A stretch of DNA of 64,000 nt from Flavobacteriales bacterium UBA2669 (GCA_002359215.1 DEMN01000012.1:372001-436000), one strand, 5' to 3'; positions 9,429 through 18,293 are shown, counted from the first letter of the stretch. Notes: a model not told the origin generated them from the letters alone. Numbers and translations are program-made.

Positions 9429-12400
9429 CCGATAAAATAGAACATATCATCAAAGCACAGCAATATCATATTGTACTTGACAAAGAAGAAGAAGCACATC
9501 AAGTACAATCCCAAATTAGTGTATTGCAAGAATCCAGAATCAATAGTTTGTTGGAGACTATTTTAAATAGATTTTCTAATGAAGACAACATTTATCAATT
9601 CGATAGCATAGAGTTGGATTTAGGAGTAATTAGAAAAGCCAATTATGAAAATGAGTTGGTTTATCGCTTAGAAGAAGAATTGACCAAATATTTTAATGCA
9701 AATATTACCGACAACGGAACACTAAGAAGTGGGAAAGTAATTGTGTTGAATGATCGTAAATTGGAACAGTTTGAACATTTTATATTAAACGGACATCTCA
9801 ATTGGGAATCATCAGCAGCTAAAGCTCCATCAACACTTTTAAAAGAATTGATGGTAGAGAACAGAATAGGTTTAGTGAACTTGTTGAATGAACATGGAAA
9901 AAAAGAACCCGTTCGTAAAAGGTTAATTTATCAGTTCAATGAAGAACCGCTGGAAAGTATTGTAACAGCAGTAGCAAAAACAGAAAGCATCTACATTATT
10001 TCTTATAAAAGAAATATGCTGAAACATCAGCAACAACAACACTTTATAGATACAGCATACACCACATTTAGAAATGCTGTATGGGAAGTTATTTTGGCTT
10101 ATTTATTTGTTGAATCGAACAGTTATTACAACAAGAAAAGTTTTTTACAATACTTGATAAGGAAAATTGCCGAGAAATATAATCTGACTTATGAGTTATT
10201 GTTGAATGCCCTTGTGGAGGGAGTTGCCTCAGAACAAAAAGCCTCAAATGAGCTAGAGTTTAAAAAAATAATTATTGAACTAAAAACAGAACATCAACAA
10301 CAAGAAAGCAAATTAGCAAAGTCAACCACTAAAAAAATAGCGGTTAAAGAATGGATAGACCAAGTTGAGCATTATTTGAAATTTGGATCTTTTCATTCCA
10401 ACTTTCAATATGCCTCAAAAACAGCATTTAACCATCAATTTGAATGGATACTTCTCACTAAAGATTCAATTTTGGTTCATCATATTACCAATTGGCTCAA
10501 CAATTCTTCAATAAACGATCGACTATTAGCAATCCTTAATGACAGGGTGTTGAATCAACTCATAAAAAATGTTTCCATTCCTTTTATAACCGAAAGCATT
10601 GATTTTTTTGAACACATTCAGAAAAACAGAAGCATACTTTCATCCTCATCGAGTGCCTTATGGAATGAAATAGAAGTAAAAAAAGCTCGACTCATTATTG
10701 GCTCCTTTGTAAGTGAGCAATACTTGAGAAAAGAGGTGTTACCCGATTTACTAAAAAATTTAAAACACGAATTAGATGCAAAACAAGCTGTTCTTTTTCA
10801 GTTACTCACAGAAGTTCAGGAAAAGCTTCCCATAAAATATCATCAGGCAATAGAGAAATTTTTGGTTACTTTTTCTACCATTCATCCCGAAAAAAAGCAG
10901 CCCATAGCAGATAAAAAAATAGTAGAAAATATTACCCAAACCATTCGTGATTTTACCAATAACAATGAAGTAGAATTGTGGCATTATTGGATCAATCAAG
11001 AGTTGCCAAAATGGATGGTAATAACAGGTTTAAAAAAGCATGCACTATTAATCCTGCTAAAAGGTCAGTTAATCAAACAAGTAGCACAGCCTCAAATTAT
11101 CACTTTTATAGAACAACTGGAAATAAGAGCTTTTCAACAAAATACAGCTTTTGCAGATTCATATCCACCACAAGGTGAACTCACTGAAAAGGACTTCTTT
11201 TTAAACAAGAAGTTGGAGGCTAAAAATACAGTGATCAGCCCATTAATTTTAGAATTACTGGAAAAGAACATTTCAGCCATAGTGAATCAGAAGAAACTAT
11301 TTTCGGAGTGGAGCAAAGAAGTGGTTGAGCTATTTCAGCAAATCAGTAAAAAATACAACATTCCGTTTACCATCATTTTTGAATTGGTTGTTCAACAGTT
11401 AAAGCAAGCTACCGAAAAAAAACGATTGTATCAGCAATTGATTCATTTGCAATCCTCTACCGTTTTTACAGCCCTTACCCAAAAAGTGGCAACAAAAGAA
11501 AAAGAACAACATCAACACAGTAAGGTTTATTATGTGTTAGAAAAAGGATTATTACCGTGGTGGGTAGCGGCTTATTCTTGGGATGAATTTAACCTTGATT
11601 TTACTCAATTATGGAATTCTTCCACAGGTAAAAAAGAGTTAATTCAATTGCTTCATAAAACAGCAGGAAAGATTTCGTTACCAACCATATTGAATAAAAT
11701 TAATTTAGAGGAGGTGTGGAAAGAATTGGACAGATCATCCCATAAAATATATACTGCTTTAATGGTGAAAATCCACGAGCTGTTTAAACAGCAAATGTTA
11801 CCAGCAGGAATTATTACCCTTCAGGAATATCATCAGTTTAATGAACAAGCCTTTAAAATTTTAGCACAACAACAAGCCTCAGCAAAAACAGGTGAGTTAC
11901 TCTTCAACTTTATTAAAAAATGGATAGCATCCGTTAACGAAGCAGAACAGACCACTATTAAGAACCTGTTCATTCGCATCATGCAACAAATAAGAAGAAC
12001 AGCAACACAGGTTGATTTAAAAAATGAAATCCAAAAATGGGAGAAGGAGCTTGCCAACATTTCTGAAAACAAAAAAACAAGTACCACATTACCCATTGCT
12101 ACTTCTGTTCAGGAGTTTTTAGCCAACCATGCCCTTGCTGAACAATGGAAAAGTTTATCTTTATTAGGACAGCTAGAAAAAATGAGACAAACAGCTGCTG
12201 TGGAGTGGAAAAATATATTGCATCAAACCATATTACGAGAAAGTTTAGTGGAAGAGTTGGACGAACAAGCGTTTTTAAAACTGATTCACCTTCACTTAAA
12301 TACCAATCAACAGCAGTTTTTAGTAGAATCGATGGCAGTAATAGAATGTAGCATTCCTTTTATTTCGTCACGAGAATTGAACATCTTAAAAAAACAATAT

Positions 12401-13207
12401 TTTCAATTAATTCTTTTAAAACTAAGTACAGGTGGTTTTAATGCCTGGACAATAGAAAATTGGAGTACACTTTTATTGCAATGCATGGGAAATGTGTTGG
12501 GCGAAAGTAAAAGCAACGAAGTTTTATTAAAAATAAATGGAAAGTTGCTGGCTGAAAAGGGCGATCAATACAAAAGTGGAATCATTTTGTTAGATCAGAT
12601 GCACCGAACCATTATGAAGAAGGATGAATTAGAAGCCGCCCTTATTAAAAAGAAAGAAGAAGAAGATTACCGAAAGTTAGGAGAAGAAACACCGAGAGAA
12701 TTTTTAGATCCTATTTTTATTAAAAATGCAGGACTAATTATTTTGTCTCCTTATTTAGGAATGTTATTCGAGAAATGTGGATTAATGCTTCAAGGAGAAT
12801 TTGTAGACGAAGAAAGTAAATTTAAAGCCGTTCACTTATTAGAATATGCAGCTACCGGAAAAACAGGAAAAGAAGAGCACGAATTGGTCATTAATAAATT
12901 GTTGTGTGGGATGAATGTAACCGACCCTGTAGAACGAAACATAGAATTATCCGATACAGATAAAGAAATAGTAAACGGTTTATTGACAGCTGTAACACAG
13001 CAATGGAAACCCTTAAACGGAACATCGATAGAAGGATTACAGCTTTCTTTTTTACAGCGAGATGGCAAACTCGAAGAAGAGAACGAACAATATTTTTTAA
13101 GAATAGAACAAAAAGCATTCGACATGTTGTTGGATCAGATTTCATGGAACATCACCAGAATTAAATTAAGTTGGATGCAAAAAATGTTAATTATAGAATG
13201 GAGATAA
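9425..13207 (+). CDS. contractile injection system tape measure protein
   Basis: The protein has 1260 residues and starts at TTG 9425, overlapping the previous stop (TTGA). No ATG occurs early in the frame. The N-terminus (DKIEHIIKAQQYHIVLDKEE) and following SRINSLLETILNRF are typical of the CIS tape-measure family (CIS_TMP). The body is almost wholly helical, with many Gln/Lys/Glu heptad-like stretches, fitting a length-measuring protein inside the tube. It overlaps the AAA+ ATPase gene by 10 bp, again a family-typical neighbour. Codon and base use look like the rest of the operon. Confidence 0.85.
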   Translation: MTDKIEHIIKAQQYHIVLDKEEEAHQVQSQISVLQESRINSLLETILNRFSNEDNIYQFDSIELDLGVIRKANYENELVYRLEEELTKYFNANITDNGTLRSGKVIVLNDRKLEQFEHFILNGHLNWESSAAKAPSTLLKELMVENRIGLVNLLNEHGKKEPVRKRLIYQFNEEPLESIVTAVAKTESIYIISYKRNMLKHQQQQHFIDTAYTTFRNAVWEVILAYLFVESNSYYNKKSFLQYLIRKIAEKYNLTYELLLNALVEGVASEQKASNELEFKKIIIELKTEHQQQESKLAKSTTKKIAVKEWIDQVEHYLKFGSFHSNFQYASKTAFNHQFEWILLTKDSILVHHITNWLNNSSINDRLLAILNDRVLNQLIKNVSIPFITESIDFFEHIQKNRSILSSSSSALWNEIEVKKARLIIGSFVSEQYLRKEVLPDLLKNLKHELDAKQAVLFQLLTEVQEKLPIKYHQAIEKFLVTFSTIHPEKKQPIADKKIVENITQTIRDFTNNNEVELWHYWINQELPKWMVITGLKKHALLILLKGQLIKQVAQPQIITFIEQLEIRAFQQNTAFADSYPPQGELTEKDFFLNKKLEAKNTVISPLILELLEKNISAIVNQKKLFSEWSKEVVELFQQISKKYNIPFTIIFELVVQQLKQATEKKRLYQQLIHLQSSTVFTALTQKVATKEKEQHQHSKVYYVLEKGLLPWWVAAYSWDEFNLDFTQLWNSSTGKKELIQLLHKTAGKISLPTILNKINLEEVWKELDRSSHKIYTALMVKIHELFKQQMLPAGIITLQEYHQFNEQAFKILAQQQASAKTGELLFNFIKKWIASVNEAEQTTIKNLFIRIMQQIRRTATQVDLKNEIQKWEKELANISENKKTSTTLPIATSVQEFLANHALAEQWKSLSLLGQLEKMRQTAAVEWKNILHQTILRESLVEELDEQAFLKLIHLHLNTNQQQFLVESMAVIECSIPFISSRELNILKKQYFQLILLKLSTGGFNAWTIENWSTLLLQCMGNVLGESKSNEVLLKINGKLLAEKGDQYKSGIILLDQMHRTIMKKDELEAALIKKKEEEDYRKLGEETPREFLDPIFIKNAGLIILSPYLGMLFEKCGLMLQGEFVDEESKFKAVHLLEYAATGKTGKEEHELVINKLLCGMNVTDPVERNIELSDTDKEIVNGLLTAVTQQWKPLNGTSIEGLQLSFLQRDGKLEEENEQYFLRIEQKAFDMLLDQISWNITRIKLSWMQKMLIIEWR

Positions 13208-14538
13208 TACAACAATCAGCACATACCATTCACCACGAAGTGGTTTGGTTCGAAAGAGTAGTAGATACAGCTCTCACACTTTATTTTAAAAATGAAAGTG
13301 AGTTCGATTCCATTTATGCCCATCAACCACCAGAAATAGTTACTGTTGATTCTCCTTACACTCAATTAATTCGAGAATATGAATTAGGATTTGAAGAAAG
13401 GTTGATATTAATTTTAGCCTTAATTCCCCATGTAAAACCACAATGTTTAGATGTGTTTTTAATTAAGAATCAAAACTTGGATTGTGAATTTTCTGAATTT
13501 GGAGGAGTTAAATCGACCATCAAGTCTGGATTTTTTCCAACCCTTGAAACCGCTTGTTTTATTTTAGGAGGATACGATTTTAATGCCCGATTTACTTTTT
13601 TAAGTATCATTAAGAAAGAACACCTTATGTATAAAATAGGCATTTTAGATTATGATGCCGAACAGGATTTTGGATTGCACCAACCCTTAAAAATCTCCAA
13701 TGAATATTTAGGATTATTGACCACAGGAAAAAAATATTTGCCACAATTCGGAGCTAAGTTTCCGGCAAAGGAAATTTCTACCAAATTAAATTGGGAAGAT
13801 TTAATTGTAGATCAAAACGTAATGGAAGATCTAACAGAAGTAAAAGATTGGTTGTTGTACAGTGATTTGATACTCAACGAGTGGGAATTAGACAACAAAT
13901 TAAAACCCGGTTATCGAGTGTTGTTTTATGGACCTCCCGGAACAGGAAAAACAATGGCAGCATCATTATTGGGAAAAGCGACCAATCGCCCGGTTTTTAG
14001 AGTGGATCTTTCCTTGGTGGTTTCTAAATACATTGGAGAAACAGAAAAAAACTTAGGGCAACTTTTTGACGAAGCAGAGCACAAAGACTGGATTTTGTTT
14101 TTTGATGAAGCCGATGCCTTGTTTGGAAAACGAACCTCGACCAAAGGAGCGAACGACCGATATGCCAATCAGGAAGTAGCATATTTACTACAACGGATTG
14201 AAGATTTTTCGGGATTAGTAGTATTAGCCACCAACATTCAAACCAATATCGATGAAGCTTTTTCCAGAAGATTTCAAAGTATGATTCACTTTCCGAAACC
14301 CGGTAAAAAAGAACGAAAGTTGCTGTGGGAAAGACTGTTTAAAGACACCTTTGAACTAGAGCAAGCCATTAATTTAGAAACTTTATCAGACGATTATGAA
14401 TTGAGTGGGGGAGAGATGATTAATGTATTGAGGTATTGTGCTTTGGAAGCAGCCAAAAGAAATAAAAAAATAATTGAATTAAACGACATCATTATTGGTG
14501 TTAGAAGAGAATATAATAAGTCGAATAAAACGATATAA
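13198..14538 (+). CDS. eCIS AAA+ ATPase (Afp15-type)
   Basis: I take ATG 13198 as start (446 aa), inside the end of the tape-measure gene, rather than the upstream in-frame TTG 13171. The AAA+ core is clear: Walker A GPPGTGKT at about residues 245-252 and Walker B LFFDEADALFG with DEAD at 303-306, followed by an arginine-finger style stretch (AFSRRFQSMIHFP). The N-terminal 220 residues are the eCIS-specific domain. In PVC/AFP systems the equivalent ATPase is needed for particle assembly or stability and possibly cargo loading. It is the last gene before an inserted S23-like cassette. Confidence 0.92.
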   Translation: MEIIQQSAHTIHHEVVWFERVVDTALTLYFKNESEFDSIYAHQPPEIVTVDSPYTQLIREYELGFEERLILILALIPHVKPQCLDVFLIKNQNLDCEFSEFGGVKSTIKSGFFPTLETACFILGGYDFNARFTFLSIIKKEHLMYKIGILDYDAEQDFGLHQPLKISNEYLGLLTTGKKYLPQFGAKFPAKEISTKLNWEDLIVDQNVMEDLTEVKDWLLYSDLILNEWELDNKLKPGYRVLFYGPPGTGKTMAASLLGKATNRPVFRVDLSLVVSKYIGETEKNLGQLFDEAEHKDWILFFDEADALFGKRTSTKGANDRYANQEVAYLLQRIEDFSGLVVLATNIQTNIDEAFSRRFQSMIHFPKPGKKERKLLWERLFKDTFELEQAINLETLSDDYELSGGEMINVLRYCALEAAKRNKKIIELNDIIIGVRREYNKSNKTI

Positions 14539-14542
14539 AAGA

Positions 14543-14571
14543 AGTGCCTAAAATTAAGAGTACTTAGAGTT
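14543..14571 (+). repeat. left arm of inverted repeat flanking the S23-like pseudogene
   Basis: These 29 bases match the reverse complement of 15012-15040 at 27 of 29 positions (counted by eye). The arm begins AGTGCCTAAAATT and ends AGTACTTAGAGTT. A transcript crossing both arms could close into a long stem with the four-helix gene in the loop. Confidence 0.85.
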
Positions 14572-14591
14572 TGGAGTTATTTAATAAAAAA

Positions 14592-14958
14592 ATGGAGAAT
14601 AAAGAGTTTGCGAAACAACTGGAACTAAGAACAAAGAGGTTTGCAATTGATATTATTAAGTTGTCAGGTTCCTTAACTAATACTAGCGAATGTAGCGTAA
14701 TAAAAAATCAAATCACAAAATCTGGAACGAGTGTAGAGTGTAGGAGCAAACTATAGAGAAGCGAATCGTTCAAGAAGTAAAGCAGACTTCGCCAATAAAA
14801 TTAAGATTTGTGAGAGTGAAGCGAGCGAAACCGTTTATTGGTTAGAAATAATTGAAGAATTAAAATGGGTAGATACTCAAAAATTAAAATTAACAATAAT
14901 AGAAGCCAATGAAATATTGGCACTTTTTACATCAATAGGAAAAAAATTAAAACAATAA
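14592..14958 (+). pseudogene. four-helix-bundle (23S rRNA intervening-sequence S23-like) protein, frameshifted
   Basis: The first frame (MENKEFAKQLELRTKRFAI...) stops at 14756, but the reading continues in another frame as VGANYREANRSRSKADFANK and on to TAA 14956-14958. Joined, the two parts give a protein of about 120 aa matching the S23/four-helix-bundle family; the intact relative is at 57010. The break is explained by a 7-bp tandem duplication of GAGTGTA at 14729-14742. Removing one copy restores GTSVGANYREANRS. Family members occur in rRNA intervening sequences and as stand-alone genes; their biochemical role is not settled. It sits inside the eCIS operon between ATPase and PAAR genes and has no obvious link to injection. 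Confidence 0.85.
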
Positions 14959-15011
14959 TAAATAGTGCCTAAAATTTAGAATTGAGAGTGCCTAGAGTTA
15001 GAGGAAAAAAT

Positions 15012-15040
15012 AACTCTAAGTACTCCAAATTTTAGGCACT
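15012..15040 (-). repeat. right arm of inverted repeat flanking the S23-like pseudogene
   Basis: This is the inverted partner of 14543-14571 (27/29 matches). A further partial direct copy of the left arm (AGTGCCTAAAATTTAG) lies at about 14965-15000, so the 3' side can also fold on itself: AGTGCCTAAAATTT at 14966 pairs with AAATTTTAGGCACT at 15027. Confidence 0.8.
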
Positions 15041-15064
15041 CTAAGTACTTTAAAACAAAAAATT

Positions 15065-15457
15065 ATGCCAGATCAAGTATGTATGGGAGCAATGATGACT
15101 TGCTCATATGGAGTGGCACCATGCCCTTTGGTAGTGCTGCCAACCAATAAAGTAACAACCAGTATGATGCCTGCTGCAAATATTCAGGATTATAAGCCGA
15201 TTGTAAACATTGCCACATTTGGAATGTGCAATTCAACCACTAATCCCGCTGTAATTGCACTTACAGCTGCAGCTCTTGGGGTTCATACTCCGGCACCGTG
15301 TATTCCTGCAACAACTTCACCTTGGTCACCGGGTTCAAGCACGGTAACACTTGCCAATCAACCCACTTTAAATAATAGTTGTAAATGCAATTGCATGTGG
15401 GGAGGAGAAATTTCATTCACATCAGCAGGTCAAGTGCAATGTACAGTAGCAGAATAA
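15065..15457 (+). CDS. PAAR-like tip protein, DUF4280 family
   Basis: This 130-aa protein is rich in Cys, Pro and small residues and shows the DUF4280 layout: an N-terminal GAMMTCSYG, a middle section with NIATFGMCNS, and a C-terminal CMWGGEISFTSAGQ motif that closes the family. DUF4280 proteins are PAAR-like and cap spike proteins, often carrying metal-bound Cys/His. It would sharpen the VgrG-like spike of this eCIS, taking the place of Afp10. It is unusually placed at the end of the structural operon instead of next to the gp25 gene, after the inserted S23-like cassette. The start ATG is clear. Confidence 0.88.
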   Translation: MPDQVCMGAMMTCSYGVAPCPLVVLPTNKVTTSMMPAANIQDYKPIVNIATFGMCNSTTNPAVIALTAAALGVHTPAPCIPATTSPWSPGSSTVTLANQPTLNNSCKCNCMWGGEISFTSAGQVQCTVAE

Positions 15458-15460
15458 AAA

Positions 15461-15718
15461 ATGGAAAAAGTATTAAACATAACGGAAACGATATTAAACA
15501 GTCCTTATGTCAATATGTTTTTGGCAGTACTGTTTTTATACACCAGTATTACCGGGTTAATTGATAATTATCAATCCAACATTAAAGGATTGTCCATTCA
15601 CCATGGTATTGCACTCTATGGCTTGGTGATGTTTTTAAAATCTATTATTACTGCTTTACAAGCCATTAGTGGGATTAAAAAGGTAAAGGATGAGTTGAAG
15701 GGTGATATTAAAAATTAA
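15461..15718 (+). CDS. small two-TM membrane protein of unknown function
   Basis: The protein has 85 residues. One hydrophobic helix spans about residues 16-33 (YVNMFLAVLFLYTSITGLI) and a second about 46-66 (HHGIALYGLVMFLKSIITAL), with a charged C-terminus. It starts 3 bp after the PAAR-like gene and ends 9 bp before the first effector, so it is co-transcribed with the injection system. The size and topology are holin-like, and particle release is a possible job, but this is inference from shape and place only. I do not recognise the family. Confidence 0.65.
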   Translation: MEKVLNITETILNSPYVNMFLAVLFLYTSITGLIDNYQSNIKGLSIHHGIALYGLVMFLKSIITALQAISGIKKVKDELKGDIKN

Positions 15719-15727
15719 TTTTTGAAT

Positions 15728-16645
15728 ATGGAGAAAATAAATAAAAATAAGAATCAAATCATACAAAAAAATGATATTAGATTCAGAAGTCAATCTATTC
15801 AATTTAATGATAATCGTCCAGAACGTAGTAGACAATTGAAAGTGCAACGCATGGCAAATCAAGTTGTTCAACGAAAAGAAAGCCCAACTAATATGTTCAA
15901 CAATGGGAAATTACACAGAGAGAAGCTTTCTGTCTCTCAAAATAATCCTGTACAGCTTGTTTCCATAGGAAATACTTATAAAACTTCTGAAAATACAAAC
16001 TATCGTACTAAGAAAGCAGATAGCAATTATCTTGGAGTAAAATCGGCAGCAACGAAACCAGTACCTTCCGGATTAATTCAGGCAACAGGGAATAAAACAA
16101 GTGGCTTTGATGAATATACTTTTAATGGTGGGAATTTTCAAAATGACTGTTTACAATTTGCACAAAGGTTAGGGTTAAATATAGCTGGGAGGCAGGCTGA
16201 TGAAATACTTCGCGTAAAGGTAGGTGGAGCAGCAACAAATGTAGGCTTTGCAATTACAAAACCACCTTTGGTTAATGCACTAGTAGGCACTCCAAATACA
16301 ACAGATATTGCCGATAAACAAGGTTTCGATCGGGGTGAAAATGCAAATCCAGGTATAGGTGAGACCTATGCTATTGTACCAAAGACGGGTGCACAAGTTC
16401 AGGGATGTTCCTTCCACATTTCAACAGTGGTGGCAAAAGATGGGGGTGATAATATAACATGTGAAGCTGATGCCGGCAACCAACAATTAGCGGCTCCTGT
16501 TTTTGATATTTATGAAACAGTTGCGGGGAATCAATTAACCTTTCATGCTCGATATAAAGATCAATATGGAGGACAATATGCTGCGACTGGCATACTAGCC
16601 CCTCCTACAGGTCCAAGATCTTTGGCTGATGCGACCTTCCCTTAG
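15728..16645 (+). CDS. candidate eCIS effector with papain/CHAP-like C-terminus, no DUF4157
   Basis: ATG 15728 (305 aa) is preferred over the TTG two codons upstream. Residues 22-50 (SQSIQFNDNRPERSRQLKVQ, then RMANQVVQR) repeat the N-terminal motif of the three DUF4157 effectors nearby, which marks this protein as cargo. A low-complexity linker follows to about 120. The C-terminal domain has NDC at 139-141, CSFHISTVVAKDGG with H230, then TCEADAG with E246. Cys, His, then a polar residue about 16 further on is the order used by NlpC/P60, CHAP and other papain-like hydrolases. C141-H230-E246 is my proposed triad. Target (peptidoglycan, protein or amide) cannot be told. It is the only effector on the + strand, directly behind the structural operon. 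Confidence 0.6.
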   Translation: MEKINKNKNQIIQKNDIRFRSQSIQFNDNRPERSRQLKVQRMANQVVQRKESPTNMFNNGKLHREKLSVSQNNPVQLVSIGNTYKTSENTNYRTKKADSNYLGVKSAATKPVPSGLIQATGNKTSGFDEYTFNGGNFQNDCLQFAQRLGLNIAGRQADEILRVKVGGAATNVGFAITKPPLVNALVGTPNTTDIADKQGFDRGENANPGIGETYAIVPKTGAQVQGCSFHISTVVAKDGGDNITCEADAGNQQLAAPVFDIYETVAGNQLTFHARYKDQYGGQYAATGILAPPTGPRSLADATFP

Positions 16646-16668
16646 TTCCAGTTTTATAATAAATATCA

Positions 16669-16850
16669 AAAAAAGAAACATGAGTATGTAATTTTGGGGT
16701 GAGAGGAATTGTAAAGGACCTTTACATTTACTCATATCTAAACCAGATAAATCTTCAATACTGCTTTTTAGATTATCGTATAGACCAATATTGCTTGTTC
16801 TTCTTTGTATTGGAGCATTAACAACGGCATAATCTGTCATTTGCTTATTA
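16669..16850 (-). pseudogene. decayed DUF4157 effector N-terminus
   Basis: On the - strand the sequence reads VVNAPIQRRTSNIGLYDNLK, then SSIEDLSGLDMS, matching VVDAPIQRRTNKTGMPDSLK... of the 571-aa effector. The frame is then lost, but the next roughly 50 bases still align at DNA level with the start of the DUF4157 core (KVHYNS, then QLQAHAF). No HExxH segment or C-terminal domain remains. It lies between the + strand effector and the 475-aa effector, like a relic of a lost cargo gene. Confidence 0.75.
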
Positions 16851-16865
16851 GTCTTCTTCTACGAA

Positions 16866-18293
16866 TTAACTTCCTGTTTTCCAACCTAACTTTCTTAAAA
16901 TATCATCTTGAGTAAAATGAGGATTTTCGCCCCCTAATTGTTTTATAGCACCTTTAACCTGATCTGTTATATTTTGTTTTTCTGTGGTAGCTCCCCACTT
17001 CGGCCTACCATCAGTTAGAGGCATTTCAACAACAGGACGTTTATATATCAAATGAATTTCGTTCAATAATATTCTTGTTCTTACTCCTTCACGTTCAGAA
17101 CCAAAACGGTCTTCTTCACCTCGAGGGTTAGTTTTATTAACATCTAAAGCTTCTCCATGCCAAATATATTGTAGCATAAAAGCATTTCCTTTTTCATCAA
17201 TCAAAACTCCATTATTTTGTCCTGTTGCTCCAAATACCTCTGGAGCTATGTCTGTTCCTGATGCAGACCCTAAAAAAGCTCCGGTAGCTCCTGTTTGATG
17301 TTCCAATGGGTTCATAGACCTTGCTTCTAAACCTTGTTGAGCATGTAATCCGGTGACACCATTTTTGACAAAAGGTAACATCGTTGTAATTCTATTCCAG
17401 GTATTAATTGAATATTTCGGATCTATTTCCTCACCCGTATTAAATTTATTAAGATCAGCTCGTATTTTTTGTTTTTCCTCTTTTGAAAATGCTTCAGTCA
17501 TTGCCTGATGGTTAGTCGTAGCAGTAGCTTCTTCTCCAGTTACACCTGCATGAGTTCTCACAGGAATCTGTCTCACTTGTGGAGCCCTTTGATGCTGAAA
17601 TTGATTAGGTTGTGGTGTCAAAAAATTAAAAAGATTATTAACCCCAAAATGTCGCATCTGATTATAGAAAAAATAAATTTGAGGTAAATAAGGTTGGTAC
17701 CATGCATGTCTCACAACAGTATTATTTGCTCCCCTCATAGGATTATATCTTCGCATCCTTTGAATTGAATTGGAAGAAGATATATTTTTAACATCTAATT
17801 TTGTTGTTGAGGCTGTCAATTGATTATGGGCTTTAGCTCCCATCACATCCGCTTCTTTTTCCAACCCACTATCATCATTTATATTTACTTTCCCTTTAAG
17901 TTGTTTGGTAGGAGCCACTCTTCCTTGTTTTTGTTGTACCACATGCCAGGCTTCGTGGGGAAGGTGTCTTTCTTGTCCTGATGCAATATGTATCTGGTTA
18001 CCTTGAGCAAAAGCATGTGCTTGCAGTTGGGCCGGTTGAGGAGAATTGTAATGTACTTTTACATCACTCATATCTAACCCAGATAAATTTTCTATTCCAG
18101 ATTTTAAGTTATCAGGCATGCCTGTTTTATTTTCCTGTCGTTGAATAGGCTGATTTACCATTTTTTGCACTTTTAATTGTGCAGTTGTTTCAGGGCGATT
18201 GTCTTTAAATTGAATAGATTGACTACTCCTAGAATTTGTGTCGTGGTTGCTGATCGGGGAAATGTCTTTTGCTTTTATATTGTGTCGTTGCAT
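16866..18293 (-). CDS. eCIS effector: DUF4157 module plus unknown C-terminal domain (475 aa)
   Basis: Residues 24-52 carry the shared motif (SQSIQFKDNRPETTAQLKVQ). Residues about 60-155 form the DUF4157 module with HEAWH at 113-117 and the tail GLEKEADVMG. DUF4157 is a zinc-peptidase-like domain that I know as a marker of eCIS cargo. The C-terminal 290 residues match nothing I recognise. They include NPLEHQTGATGAFLGSAS and a beta-rich stretch with FMLQYIWHGEALDVNKTNPR and TRILLNEIHLIYKRPVV, suggesting a folded enzymatic or binding domain. The gene ends the - strand effector array, 31 bp downstream of the 571-aa gene. No signal peptide is present, as expected for particle-loaded cargo. Confidence 0.8.
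   Translation of the reverse strand: MQRHNIKAKDISPISNHDTNSRSSQSIQFKDNRPETTAQLKVQKMVNQPIQRQENKTGMPDNLKSGIENLSGLDMSDVKVHYNSPQPAQLQAHAFAQGNQIHIASGQERHLPHEAWHVVQQKQGRVAPTKQLKGKVNINDDSGLEKEADVMGAKAHNQLTASTTKLDVKNISSSNSIQRMRRYNPMRGANNTVVRHAWYQPYLPQIYFFYNQMRHFGVNNLFNFLTPQPNQFQHQRAPQVRQIPVRTHAGVTGEEATATTNHQAMTEAFSKEEKQKIRADLNKFNTGEEIDPKYSINTWNRITTMLPFVKNGVTGLHAQQGLEARSMNPLEHQTGATGAFLGSASGTDIAPEVFGATGQNNGVLIDEKGNAFMLQYIWHGEALDVNKTNPRGEEDRFGSEREGVRTRILLNEIHLIYKRPVVEMPLTDGRPKWGATTEKQNITDQVKGAIKQLGGENPHFTQDDILRKLGWKTGS
17829..18224 (-). repeat. DUF4157 N-terminal module, copy 1 of 3
   Basis: This encodes the loading motif and DUF4157 core of the 475-aa effector. Its DNA is closely similar to 19558-19971 and 21915-22313 over most of its length, forming direct repeats between neighbouring effector genes. 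Confidence 0.85.

Noticed and set aside
10802..12351. Small open frames on both strands inside the tape-measure gene
   Set aside because: They are low-complexity shadows of a long Lys/Gln/Leu-rich coding region with no own features.
1..15718. Prophage or type VI secretion system
   Set aside because: No capsid, portal, terminase or TssJLM-type genes are visible. The CIS_TMP tape measure, Afp15-like ATPase and DUF4157 cargo point to an eCIS. The part upstream of the window was not seen.
16595..16840. 81-residue reading frame as a real gene
   Set aside because: Its first half copies the effector N-terminus and then loses frame, so I call it a pseudogene remnant.
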